A stretch of 64,000 bases of DNA from Ptiloglossa arizonensis. Its lineage: Eukaryota > Arthropoda > Insecta > Hymenoptera > Colletidae. Below the pieces are notes generated by a model that worked only from the letters and a program-made list of their open reading frames with translations, made no database searches and was not told the DNA's origin. The translations under genes and the position numbers were made by a program. How positions within the stretch are numbered: the stretch's first letter is position 1; every line of letters begins with the position of its first letter. Positions 11,770 to 22,340 of the stretch are shown in pieces. Location: positions 13,952,811-14,016,810 of the forward strand of contig NC_135058.1 of the NCBI RefSeq assembly GCF_051014685.1, written 5' to 3'.

Positions 11770-12940
11770 GAGGAGGGAATCCATTAGATATTCATGGCGA
11801 CGTGTATAACGCGCGATAAATGACCAAGAAAACAGCGCACCAAAGGCCGCTGGAATACAAAACAGGCGGTGAATGAAGAATCCATACGAAGTCATGCGAA
11901 GCGAGAGCAGAGTGCGTGTATTGATCTTCGTGGCTGAGGAGGTGGGCGAAGGGGGAGGGGGTGGACGCATCGGCGAAGGGCCACGGGTACGAGGGTGGAA
12001 AGGATGAGGTCAACGAAGAGTTACAGTCAGCCAGTTCGTGTCATTTCCTACCGCGTGTGTTTGCATACGACTGTATGCGTCCCAAGGCCGACCTTGGGGA
12101 TACATCGACGTCGATGGGAATTACGACCATCAATTTTTGCTCCGTAGGAAAATCTAGCGATATTTTAGAGAATGAAAGGGGAACAAAACCCGGAGACGAA
12201 ATTGCGACCGGAGGAATGTTTCGGATCGTTTCGAAATAACAGGGAGGGAACAAAAAAAAAAAGAAATGGCGACTTACCCTGTTATCGATTCGTGCTACGG
12301 ACCGTTTTCCGCTTCCTTCGTCACGATGCTTTTAACGTAATAATTCACGCGACAAGCGCCGTCACGGCTCTTCGATGTTTCTCGAAATCATTATTGTTAT
12401 CGTTGCAATGTCCTTTTTCAAGCAAATTGGAGAAGGAAGTGTACATGTTACCGAGTAACTGCACGATCGAGTGAGTACCAGATACAGCCCGTGGGCTAGT
12501 CTCGAACTTAACCTCAATTAAGTAGCTTCCTTCCGTAGGTCTATTTTTAAACGTATGTACGATTATTGCAAGTAGTTCCTACAGTACCGCTAATCATTCG
12601 TATTTAAATTTTCAGTTGTAGCGAATATCGCGTAATGTACATTAAAACGAATATCACCACAAGTGTGTGCAAACACAGTTGGCGGTTGTGTATAAGAAGA
12701 TTAAACCGGGATCAGTTTTCGCCTATTTTTGTCCATTTACTTATCTCGTTACGCTCTGTTCCGTACTCAATTTCGGTTTCATTACTCCCAGTTTATTTTG
12801 CAATCGTGTAAACCCTCCTGAGTCGCGTACACTCTGTAAACGAATGTATGAATAATTCCGACGAGCCACTTTATTCACCGCGTCTGTATAAATTTGGTAA
12901 TTGTTTTATGCGCGTTAAATTTCGGAAGATCGTCGTTGTA
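11770..12940. other. Non-coding stretch before the 12952 ORF
   Basis: Short frames on both strands, none recognised. The last 300 bases are AT-rich. TCTCACTAAATGCAG, just before 12957, would serve as a weak 3' splice site for the following ORF. Confidence 0.4.
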
Positions 12941-12951
12941 AATCTCACTAA

Positions 12952-13392
12952 ATGCAGGAGACGTTAAATCGTGCAATCTTTAAGAAAATCGTTGAAACTG
13001 AACTGTACAACGACGTGAGTCTTCGCGAATTTTATCGGTCAGTTCAACATCCGTTTGAGCAACTGTCCGACGAAGATTTTGATCGTGATTTATTATTATC
13101 GCGTACCGTACGCGAAGTACGCTCGATCTTCGCGCACGAAACGACAACTCGATACCACGATGTTATTAAACTCGAGGAAATATTATTGACGCGAGTGCGA
13201 CGTCGATACGCGAAAGCCTCGAATATACGACGGAAGCAAACACATCGAGAGGCAAACGCTGTCCGAAGAACGTCGGCCAACCCCAACTTAATCGCGCGCA
13301 TACCATATGTCCGGACACATCCGGTACGGTTATGGCAAACGTGTCCACATTCTTCCAAATTGCCTCGCCACGATCACGACCCGTGTTTCTGA
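12952..13392 (+). CDS. Unrecognised 146-aa ORF with protein-like composition
   Basis: ATG to stop, 146 codons. The first ~90 residues look unlike the Arg/Ser-rich shadows common in this window. They are rich in Glu, Asp and Leu (for example SDEDFDRDLLLSRTVREV, then YHDVIKLEEILLTRVRRRY) and could form amphipathic helices. The last ~45 residues are basic and less convincing. No signal peptide or membrane segment is seen. The pattern of an FYRSV-like segment followed by a Y..VIK....L..RV+RR+ helix recalls, loosely, the C-terminal tails of large hymenopteran ankyrin-repeat proteins, but no ankyrin repeat is present upstream. It could be a small orphan gene, a decayed 3' exon, or chance. ATGCAGGAGAC at the start recurs at 13819, where the frame stops after seven codons. 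Confidence 0.3.
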   Translation: MQETLNRAIFKKIVETELYNDVSLREFYRSVQHPFEQLSDEDFDRDLLLSRTVREVRSIFAHETTTRYHDVIKLEEILLTRVRRRYAKASNIRRKQTHREANAVRRTSANPNLIARIPYVRTHPVRLWQTCPHSSKLPRHDHDPCF

Positions 13393-13818
13393 ACATTTGC
13401 GCTCTCCCGCGATCTCTTTATCGAATCCCCTCGATTGTTACGCGCGTCCCGCGACGATCAGAATCTACGCAGATTATGTCTCGCGAATATCGAACGCGCG
13501 TTCAACGTTCAACGTGTTGTCAATTTTCAATCAAATTTTTTTTTCATTGAAAATATTTACGAGAAATGATCACTCGAGAGTCCACGTGTCTGTACAGTAC
13601 GATTGTGTTACGGGATATTATTTTTTGCAAGGTTTATCTCAAAGAAATTTGTATCAGGAAGATGGACACAGTATCTATTTACGAGTATAAATATTTTTCT
13701 CAAAATTTGTGTAATTTCCTGTTCGATATAATATTTAACGTCTAGACCGCATGTCGTGCGTCTCGTGTTAGGTATAAATTATTGCTTCAGTTATTATGAA
13801 CAAGTATAGCTATTATCA

Positions 13819-13849
13819 ATGCAGGAGACATTAGTCGCGTAATTAGCTG
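13819..13849 (+). pseudogene. Short broken echo of the 12952 ORF start
   Basis: ATGCAGGAGACATTAG at 13819 matches the first codons of the 12952 ORF (ATGCAGGAGACGTTAA) and is followed by a similar TCG.G.AAT block. The frame then reaches a stop after M-Q-E-T-L-V-A. Similarity fades after about 30 bases, so this is at most a fragment of a duplication. Confidence 0.3.
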
Positions 13850-14176
13850 GGTAATGAGAGAGTAAATACTACGGGGGTTAGTGAAATAATAAATGAAACT
13901 TATCGAAATGTGTTAAATGTTAAAAAGTCGATGATCGATTCAAGAGTAAATACTGCGGTTGGTGGTGAAATAATAAATGAAACTTATCGAAATGTGTTAA
14001 ACGTTAAAAAGTCGATGATCGATTCAATCGATTCGTCGAATAAGAAAGTTCAACGTATCGATTTTATTATAATAAAATTATCTTGTTCGAAGTGTAATCT
14101 CATTGTTAAGAATATTACCATCTTGGACGTTAATAATTGCGTAATTTTAAAAAGAAGTTCGAAAGAGTCAAATTGA
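13850..14176 (+). CDS. Unrecognised ORF with an in-frame 28-codon tandem repeat
   Basis: Open from just after a TAG at about 13847 to TGA at 14176. The first internal ATG is at 13910. Two 84-base units (about 13859-13942 and 13943-14026) sit in frame. Each unit encodes 28 residues ending NVLNVKKSMIDS. Between units the changes cluster in five codons near the start (TTGVSE against TAVGGE), while the rest is identical apart from one synonymous AAT/AAC. After the repeats come a Lys/Ile/Asn-rich stretch and a Cys pair (SCSKC). No family is recognised. A recent duplication of AT-rich DNA that happens to be a multiple of three is the main alternative. Confidence 0.25.
   Translation, partial: GNERVNTTGVSEIINETYRNVLNVKKSMIDSRVNTAVGGEIINETYRNVLNVKKSMIDSIDSSNKKVQRIDFIIIKLSCSKCNLIVKNITILDVNNCVILKRSSKESN
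13859..14028. repeat. 84-bp tandem duplication
   Basis: Two copies at ~93% identity. AGTAAATACT begins at 13861 and 13945, and TGTTAAAYGTTAAAAAGTCG begins at 13911 and 13995. The unit length is a multiple of three. Confidence 0.85.
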
Positions 14177-14179
14177 CCC

Positions 14180-15640
14180 TTTGCTAGTTCCATTGTTAAC
14201 AACTACAAACCCCCCAAAAAATATATACAATCACTAATACACAAAAAGAAGAACACGACAGTTTCCCACACAAAAAAACAAAATACGAAGAAAGTTAAAG
14301 ATAATAAAAGAACTTCTATATTTTTCGAAACACCCTCGTCCCCATTTCTCTGTTCCGCTTCCACCTGTTACCCTTCAAATTAATTAACAAATTAAAAATT
14401 CCACGAATAATACATCTTCAAAGTGAAATCGCAAAAGTACCGTTCCCAGGAGCAGCGAATCGGCGAGTGCCCGTCCCGGAGCAGAATCCGGATCGCGATA
14501 CGCGCGACAGATTCGCAATCGACGGACTTCGATCTCCCTTAATACATAGGGAGACGGGTACATAAGATCGAACGGGAAACATCGAGGAGCGACGTGTTCC
14601 CTCACCGGCGACATCCGTGCACGTCAGCTCGCGTTTCACGAGCACGGTCGGTCATCTGTGCCGGTGACACCGTGCGAGCAGCCAGAAGTCGCGCTCGCAC
14701 TCGCACTCGCACTCGCACTCGCACTCGCGTGCCCCCACCGGAAGATTTATCTTCGCGGTGGCGTAATCATGGGAACATCTCCGCTGCATAACTGTCACCG
14801 CGAATAACGCGCGCCTCGACACGTCGACGATGCGACGCGATCAAGATTTCGTCGTCCCCTCCAACAGGCGGCACGTGACGTTCTCCCACCACTCCCCAAC
14901 CCAGCCGCTGTTTTTTTTTATCCTTCCAAGGGGTCAAGAGCCCAAGGCGCGCGGCGTAGCACATCGACGGAATATCGTTATCGGGCAGGAGCGATCGTAC
15001 CGCGTAACACGCGTCGATATTGCGGACATAAAGGACGGCGCGACGCGGTGAGGCGCGAAGTAATTCTCGCGAAGCGGGAGATAACATCGAAGCGCGTCCG
15101 ATGTCCGAAACGTCGTTACCACTTTCCGTACCCTTTTGTCCGAAGGGTCGTGTCACGCGTGCGACGTCCATTGCTCTTTCCGCGAACGTTTCCGTTAACC
15201 GACGACTATTCCTCCATTTTGCGTTACAAGCTGGCAGAAATGGAGCGTTGGAATATTTTTATTTTATTTGAACAGGTACTAATGAAACTTTTTTACGCGT
15301 AAATATTTTAGTTTTTCTGGATTGATCTCTCTTTTACGAAGACGACTCGTAAGGGAGCGAAATTTTTATTTGTTATTCGGTGTACGAAAGATTTTGCAAA
15401 AAAAAAGAATAGGGAAGATTTCATCAAAGGATCTTTAGGCAGTGTATTGAATGCCTTTTCTTTTTTCAACGTGTGCAAATTCTCCGTTGCGTTGTCCTTT
15501 TAACAATCTTTTATGTTACGTAAAAAATGAAGTGAGTGCAGAGGACAGGTCTTCATCAGAGCACGACGCACTACTGCCGTCTATCGGGGCCATTATCCGC
15601 GTACTTTCTATTCATCTTTTCCAGCGTGCCCTCCCTTTTC
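14180..15640. other. AT-rich then CpG-rich stretch without a recognised gene
   Basis: 14180-14400 is A-rich. 14430-15200 is CpG-rich with several overlapping frames (for example 14767-15171 minus, 134 codons) that mirror each other across strands and carry no domain. Confidence 0.45.
14692..14729. repeat. (CTCGCA)n microsatellite
   Basis: Six hexamer units inside the CpG-rich block. Confidence 0.85.
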
Positions 15641-15647
15641 GAGCCCA

Positions 15648-15660
15648 GGTTATATAAAAG
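15648..15660 (+). promoter_or_regulatory. Strong TATA-box-like sequence
   Basis: GTTATATAAAAGGC matches the TATAWAAG consensus very well in an otherwise CpG-rich neighbourhood. No start codon with a convincing exon follows within 200 bases, so a transcript is not shown. A + strand promoter of an unidentified or non-coding transcript is the reading to test. Confidence 0.2.
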
Positions 15661-15940
15661 GCACTTACGACGGTAGCCCTTAATCGATGATCGCTTCTTT
15701 GATCCTGAAGGGGCTTCGAGATAAGATAGCCCTTGTTGAGTCAACAATTACCATAGGACCAGCCTTCATCCCCGAGATCTCACCAGCTTCAACGTCGATC
15801 GGGTAGCCCTATTTAAAGAACTTCCTAACGAGACTAATACTCATTCTAATATCCTCCAAATGCCAAACGGAACGAAGATGTTGACTGTCCAAAGGAACCA
15901 ATATAAAACACCGAACACGATATTTTGTAATCATCTTCTC

Positions 15941-16450
15941 AAGAATACAACTATCAACGTGCTAAAAATTCAGATAAACGACTATCCGTTTACAAGGTAG
16001 CTTACTCTATCATCCTCTAGTCCTCTAAGAAGACTCTATAGATAGAACCTCTCGAGAATGCAAATTCTAACGTGCTAAAAATTCAGATAAACTATCCACT
16101 TACAAGATAGCTTATTCTACCATCCTCTAGTCCTCTAAGAAGACTCTATAGATAGAACCTCTCGAGAATACAAATTCCAACGTTCTAAAAATTCAAGTAA
16201 ACGACTATTCGTTTACAAGGTAGCTTATTCTACTATCCTCTAGCCCTCTAAGAAGACTCCATAGATAGAACCTCTCGAGAATACAAATTCCAACGTTCTA
16301 AAAATTCAAGTAAACGACTATTCGTTTACAAGGTAGCTTATTCTACCATCCTCTAGTCCTCTAAGAAGACTCTACCGATAGAACTTCTCAAGAATACAAA
16401 TTCCAACTTGCTAAAAATTCAACTAAACGACTATTCGTTTCCAAAACAGC
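15941..16450. repeat. 113-bp tandem array, ~4.5 copies
   Basis: AGAATACAA-type starts occur at 15942, 16055, 16165, 16278 and 16391, spacing 113, 110, 113 and 113. Each unit contains GCTAAAAATTCA, CGACTATYCGTTTACAAGGT, CATCCTCTAGTCCTCTAAGA and GATAGAACCTCTC. The second unit lacks three bases in its CGACTATCC block. Copies are 85-95% alike, so the array is recent or homogenised. Confidence 0.9.
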
Positions 16451-17420
16451 TCGTGTCTTTTACTTCTCTCGAAGAACTCTATCGTCGTTAAAATAATAAA
16501 AATTCCAACGACTCAAATTCTCCAAGAAACAGTTGTCCGTGTTGCGAGGGATTTCGTTCCCGTGGACATCTCCTCGAGTTGCGTCGGTGGCTTCGAGCGT
16601 TCGGTCTTACTCGAAAATTAGTGTACTACACTATGAACCGAATCGTTCCTCGGTAGTAACTGATCGCGAGGTGCATCGGAAATGGGCCGTGCGTCAAGCG
16701 AGCCGTAACGACGCGGCAATCTGCAGCCGGGAAAACGTAAACAAGCATCGAGAACCGGCATCGGGACGCTGCCGCGCGGGTCACCGTTCAGCCCCCGTAA
16801 TGACGCGGTGCATTTGAAACCAGGACAGATATCAGCGAGCAGCGAGCGTCGAGATAACCGCGCGCGAACCGAGCGAACCGACGACGCTGGGCGAACGGGA
16901 ATAAAACCGACAGCCTGGAGAGCGTTTCGCAGATATTCCGTCCACCGTTATCTCTCTTTATGGCGACCGATTGTGCGCTCGCGTGCTCTCCAGATAGTCG
17001 ACACGCGTACACGTGAGCTGGAACAGAGGTACCACCGGCGTATTAACGTATTAACCACGCCGAACAACGCAAACCTGGATACTTTTGTATTCGCGAGTCG
17101 TTGAACGTTCGACGCGAGACGCGCTGGAAATGCTATCGCTAGCTACTTGATTCTTCCGTGACGTGTAAAATCGGTGTTATCGTTGAACGTGTTTCGTAAT
17201 CTTATTACGAATTTACTCGTTTAGTAAATTTCGTAGGTCGACGATCGACCGATTGTTCGACGATCGGTTGTTCCGGTTTGAGTGTGTTGTACGATCGAAG
17301 GGAAATAATTTTTTACAGTAAGATTCCTATCGAACATTGATTTTTTCATTCGAGGTCATTTAAGTATCGTAGGGGTCATTTAATCGTTTAAGGATTGAAT
17401 AAACTATGCTCGACAAAGCT
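16451..17420. other. CpG-rich block, no gene recognised
   Basis: Two overlapping + frames (16533-16817, 16808-17104) and a minus frame (16788-17012) are open through composition. 17100-17400 is AT-rich. Nothing else was seen. Confidence 0.4.
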
Positions 17421-17428
17421 AGGTAGGT

Positions 17429-17452
17429 CACATACCTGAAATAATATTACAA
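17429..17452 (-). repeat. 24-bp exact direct repeat with a back-to-back splice-site motif, copy 1
   Basis: An identical 24-base string lies at 17625-17648. Read on the minus strand it contains TATTTCAG directly followed by GTATGTG, a 3' splice site abutting a 5' splice site. Confidence 0.7.
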
Positions 17453-17624
17453 CCTTTCACACTTTAACGTCGCTCTGCACAAAAAATTGCACTAACCACT
17501 ATTATTATATTCTCGCATCAAAGAAAGCCCACAACTGTTATCGAAAGATTCTCAAAGAAATAAACAACGCTCGAAGCTAGGTATTTGATTAGTTTGTATT
17601 AAGGGAGGGCCGGCCGCGCGCGTA

Positions 17625-17648
17625 CACATACCTGAAATAATATTACAA
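17625..17648 (-). repeat. 24-bp exact direct repeat with a back-to-back splice-site motif, copy 2
   Basis: Identical to 17429-17452 and 196 bases away. AAGCTAGGTA is also repeated nearby (about 17417 and 17574). The intervening ~172 bases are AT-rich and unlike the GGC-rich DNA that follows. Confidence 0.7.
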
Positions 17649-17654
17649 GCGGAG

Positions 17655-17850
17655 GTTATCCACCGGCTACGGCGGTAGCGGTGGCGGCGGCGGTGGCGGC
17701 GGTGGCGGCGGCGGCGGCGGTCGCGACGATGGGGATGCTACCGATGGTGGCGGTGGCGTTGATGGCGTTGCTGGTGGCGGCGGCGGCGGCATCCCGGCCG
17801 TTGGCGGTGGTGCCGCTGGTAGGCGTCGGCTGCGATAGTAACGGCGGCGG
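17655..17850. repeat. GGC/GGT-rich low-complexity block
   Basis: Mostly GGC and GGT triplets. Depending on frame it would encode poly-Gly, poly-Ala or poly-Pro, and all are open on one or both strands, so none is accepted as coding. A + frame reads Gly-rich and stops at 17838; it begins right after a TAA at about 17638. Confidence 0.8.
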
Positions 17851-20150
17851 AGGGCAGCCGCCACCCCGCGGTGTTCCTCGCTCGCCGAGGTAATCGTTCA
17901 CGCGATATTCCTGTTACCGCGCCGGATTTAAATAATATTCGCTTTAACAGATTTTTAAACGAGTTCCATTCCAGCTTCCTCCCTCTTTCCACGGCGATTC
18001 GTCGCCCGCCGGGAAGTACGGGGTGTTCCGCGAAATCTAGCAACGGGGGATGATTCGTCGCGAGAAACTGAAACGAAAACGTGGAACGCTATTTTTTTGC
18101 CCGAGGCTTCCTTCTCGACGAAATCGATTTCGAACGTTTTCGGAGCACGCTCGATACGACTCGATCGGTACGTCTGTTCGTGGTGACAGTTTCCACTTGC
18201 GTCGATACACGCGACACACGACGCTTCGCGACTGTCCAGCGTCGATGTTCGCAATGACCCGAGGAGAAATGGTAAACAATGGACAGACGTCGTCTGTACG
18301 CGTGCCCCGAGAATTTTCCAAATCGATTTCCTCGAGAAGGAAGCTTCGCGGGAGAAAATTTTCTTCTACATTTTCGATTCGTTTTTTTGCGAAGAATTGC
18401 TCTCCGATTGGTAGCGTATACTTTCGAGACACCCTGTATACCTCGACGCTGCTCCGACCTCACTCCCGTTTCCCGTCCTGATTCCACCTGTCGCCAATCC
18501 CTCGCTTAGCTCACCCCTTTTTTGGACGAACGTCCTTTTCGGATGTGTCTCCTGATAACGACCGGTCCGAGACATTTTAAATCACTTTGAAGATCTCAAA
18601 CGACACGGACCGAGCCAAATAGGCTTGCACGTTAAATGTTTTCGGAAAGAGGTTGAAATTGTGTCAATATTTGTGCGGCTGGAATTTATCTAGAAACGTT
18701 CACAGAAAATAATCTTCCAGCAGAGGACGACCTACCTAACCATTTCAACGCAACTCGGGAGCTAGGTTAGGGATGGTATCAACGAAATTCAACGTAGCCT
18801 TTACATTTCACTAAATCGTAAACGTTTCGTGTGCTACGGTTTTTTGCTTTTTAAGGTCGAAATTTAAACGATTAATTTTACACAGGAAAAATAAATCCAA
18901 CGGAAGTGCTAACCGTGTGTCCACTGCGTTTCAGCCCAGATCACGTTTGCACTCCGAAGAGAATATTCTAAAAATCGAAAATTTTGTAAAATACAGAAAA
19001 TTGAATTGTCGATTCACGGTTAAAGCTGTCCACCCTGTACAATCTTTCGTAATGTATTTTCTGTCCAGGAACGTGAAATGAAGCGAAACACTACCGGTCA
19101 ATTACGCGCGATCGGCAATCGTTTCGAACGAGCCGGATATTAATACGGAAATAAAGAAATTCATCGCCGTTTTTACACACCCGTAAAGTCTATGGAGGAC
19201 GTATCGCAAGGTGGAGGTCTGTTCGCGCGAGCTCTGTAAAAGCGGGGTCACGGGACACCGAGGTCGATGGCAAGGAATAGGTGGAAACGAGCGGTGCCGC
19301 GTTTCGTGTAGTTTTACGTCCCTGTGAACTTCGAGGAGCGCGAAACAAAAACCCTATACAGCGCGGCATGGCCAGTTTCGGCCAGCCAGGTCCGAATGCT
19401 CCTGGTAAGAAGCGTAAAACGTCTCGTGGACGGTCCGATCCCTGCCATTCCGTACGGAAGCACCCATAACCGGGACGACAGGTCAGCCCGAGAAGGAAAG
19501 GAGCGGCACTTCGCGCACGGTAAAGGCGGGATTTCAATTTCATAACGCGCAAGAACCTCGTTCGATCCTTATTCGCGCTTATAAACGTGAACGGCGCTGC
19601 GATAAAAGTGGCTCGGATCCCGGCCGAGGCGACACCCTCGGAGAAACGGCGGAGTCACGGCTACTGATGAAACGAGGAGAGCCGGAAAAAATGGTGAAAG
19701 AGGCGGGAACTGACAGCCAACGATGGCCACTCGTGTCTGCTGTGAACCTTCGACGGATCAATTTTAATTTCCTTTTCGCTCTAATCAATTCAACGGATGC
19801 ATTCGAGGGGCGTTTCAGTCTGGACAGGAGGAAGAACTAGGGGATCTTTGGAAATATTTATATTTTTCTATATTCTTTGTAGAATAAAGTAGTAAGAATT
19901 GAGAATTCTTATCCCCGGATTCAAGTAACGGGACGAAAATTAAAATTTCTGTATTTACCGTGATATCTTTCCAAGCATCGAAATATCACCTTGGGATTAT
20001 TTTTAACGTAGAGTTTGCACTAACTTTTACCGAATATACCTTGACAATTTGTAATAGTTTCATAAATTTATAATAAAGAGTGTTTTTGAGTAGCAATGGA
20101 CACTCCACGCGGGTGATGTCGCTTTGAAGTTTCGGCTAGCGAGCGCATGT
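17851..20150. other. CpG-rich blocks separated by AT-rich DNA
   Basis: 18040-18580 and 19180-19800 are CpG-rich, with overlapping frames on both strands (for example 143 codons + and 132 codons - over the same 400 bases), a composition effect. GACACCCTGTATA at 18429 and CCACCCTGTACAA at 19033 are copies of a short dispersed motif. No gene was recognised. Confidence 0.45.
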
Positions 20151-20157
20151 AATGCGA

Positions 20158-20173
20158 GTCTCTCTCGCTGTTA

Positions 20174-20205
<32 letters not shown>

Positions 20206-20210
20206 TCTTC
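20158..20210. repeat. (CT)n microsatellite
   Basis: A long pyrimidine run with a few interruptions. It supplies the hydrophobic Ser/Leu start of a 148-codon + frame (20124-20570), which is therefore not accepted as a gene. Confidence 0.85.
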
Positions 20211-20261
20211 CTTCCGTACCCATTCGCTCTCCTCATATCGGAAGGTAGATACTACTTGCCT

Positions 20262-20300
20262 CGATTAGAGATAAAAATCGCTACACACCCCACTTTCGAG
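20262..20300. repeat. CCGCTTTCGAG-family fragment
   Basis: An ATCGCTAC-CACCCCACTTTCGAG arrangement after a CGATTAGAGAT block aligns with 57579-57618, where the same blocks read CGATTCGAGAT, AATCGCTAC and CACCCCGCTTTCGAG. Related copies lie at 28.86-29.43 kb. Confidence 0.5.
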
Positions 20301-20659
20301 CGAAACATTCCGAAAGTAGACCAGAAGAGTTCAGCTTCTTTCGATAACGAGCTTCCTTCGGATAATAGACTTCTCTACTGTACTCAATTCTTGAAAATTG
20401 TCCTCGTTCCTCGTAATATTAATGATAATTCCACGCGCGAGTATTGCAGAGCTTACTTGTTCCGAACCTTTTCAATTAAACTCGATACCGTCGTCCGTGG
20501 ACGACCTCCGCAACCTCGGGACCGACCAGCATCGCGGAGGTGCGTTAGAACCTCCTCTCTTGTGCATTAATTTATTCTCGGTTGTCCACGGCGCGTCTCG
20601 CTTCCGTAAACGACAACGAAATTACCCCGTAGCGTGACACGGCCTCCCGAACACCGTCA

Positions 20660-21085
20660 CGGGGCGAAACTTCGCCGATTTAGCGAGCAGGAAAGATTAC
20701 CGTTCGAATATTAACAAGAAAGCGGGGAGGGTGCATTCAATTGCAAAAGTTAACGAAATTTAACGATAAGAGTGCAGTCTGATATTTTAGGCCGAATGTA
20801 GTTCGTTACGGTGATTCAGCGAGCACGAAATATTAGCGTTCGAATATTAACAAGAAAGCGGGGAGGGTGCATTCAATTGCAAAAGTTAACGAAATCTGAA
20901 GATAAGAGTGCAATCTAATATTTTAGGCCGAATGTAGTTTGTTACGGTGATTTAGCGAGCACGAAATATTACCGTTTGAATATTAACAAGAAAGCGGGGA
21001 GGGTGCATTAAATTGCAGAAGTTAACGAAATCTAACAATAGAACAGTCTACTATTTCGGGCCGAAAATCGAGGATCGTTTGTTGC
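20660..21085. repeat. 136-bp tandem array, ~2.9 copies
   Basis: AATATTAACAAGAAAGCGGG begins at 20707, 20843 and 20979, an exact spacing of 136. Each unit continues with GAGGGTGCATTMAATTGCA, AGTTAACGAAAT, a CAGTCT-type block and GGCCGAATGTAGTTYGTTACGG. The last unit ends in a diverged form that resembles 34773-34820. Confidence 0.9.
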
Positions 21086-21235
21086 ATTAAAAAAAAATAT
21101 AATACAATTCCAACATTTATACCACTCCAAATTTTTCCAAATAGTACCCCGAACTTTCCAGAACAATGCTTCCAAGACTCGAATCTCCGAGATAATTAAC
21201 TAACTAAAGAAAAAGAAAAAAAAAGAAAAGAGATT

Positions 21236-22340
21236 TTAATCCGAAATTACTGCCCCCCTAAAGCTTGCAGGGTAACTCGAGGACGAGGCCTGGTAGCCAG
21301 GCCCTGCGTGTTCGGGAAAACGTTGGCCGGATTTCGCGCTAGGGGGGTGGGGTTGGTAGCGGTAGCGCATTTTCGGCGCGCCGGAAGAGAAGAGGAGACC
21401 TGTCTGACGGCGGTCGGCAAGGCGACTGGGACGAAAGAGGGTGCGGAAAGCCCTTATCTTACCTGAACTCTTGCGCCGCGCCGGGGCATTCATAAAGTCT
21501 CGGGTTAAGCCTCTCCCTCGACCGGCTCGTTCTCTCTCCCACTCTCTCTTCACCAGTATCCGAGTTCGCGTTCTCCGAGGCGCACACGGCAGGCACTCGA
21601 GCTCCTCCGTGCGGTGGCTTGTAGCGGCTTGACCGAGAAGGTATAATCCGCTGCACACACTAGTTACAACCCATTAGTTGCCGCTCCTCTGCACCCTCCC
21701 CCTCCACCTTTGGAACCGCTCTATCCAACCCTCTGGCTCTCGTCCACTCTCTCTCTCCCTGTCCCGCGGCTCCTCTTTACCGCACCCTTTAGCCGGTACC
21801 CTTAATAATGCATCCGGAAGATGCTTAATCGAGTCTCGCAACTCATTTGTGATTCGGTGGATGTGCTCTCGTCACTCTTCTCTCTCTCTCCCCTTCGTCG
21901 TGGTTGTGTTCGTTCGCTGCTCCTTCTCCCTCGTTGGTTCGTTCCCTTCGCGAGTTACTCCCCCTCACCCCGGTTTCGTGCTCCCCACCGTTTCGTCTCT
22001 GGCCTTTCGTCTAGCCAGCCAGAGAGAACTTTTCGTCGGTGGTCGCTCGCGGTCCAGCTTTCCTCCCATCGACGAAAGCTTTCCCGAGTCGACGAAATCG
22101 AATGACCGCGACTCGCCGTGAAGTTTCGATTCGTTGATCCAATCAGCCGTACATCTGGCCGCGTGACCCTGCCACGGGAATTTCATTTACAGCGCGCGCA
22201 ACGCCGTGCAGCTGTACCACGGTTACGCGCGCCTTTTTCGCGATGCGCGCGCAGCTAGAGCCGCGCCACGTTCGCGTTCGAATTGTACGTAACGGAACTC
22301 TTCGCCGATTCGTGACCCGAAGCTGACTGTACGACACGAT
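21236..22340. other. GC/CpG-rich block with a long pyrimidine-rich + strand
   Basis: 21500-22030 is strongly C/T-rich on the + strand. A run of about 28 pyrimidines broken by few purines ends in CACCAG at about 21558 and would make a strong 3' splice site. The next 84 bases are open and end in GAGAAG|GTATAA. Large overlapping frames on both strands are otherwise uninformative. It could be a 5' region of a gene on the + strand, but this is not shown. Confidence 0.3.

Noticed and set aside
17656..18043. Gly/Ala/Pro-rich frames over the GGC block
   Set aside because: Made by the GGC/GGT repeat; all three minus and + readings are open, so none is favoured.
20124..20570. 148-codon ORF with a signal-peptide-like start
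   Set aside because: The hydrophobic start is the (CT)n microsatellite, and the next part is a dispersed-repeat fragment.
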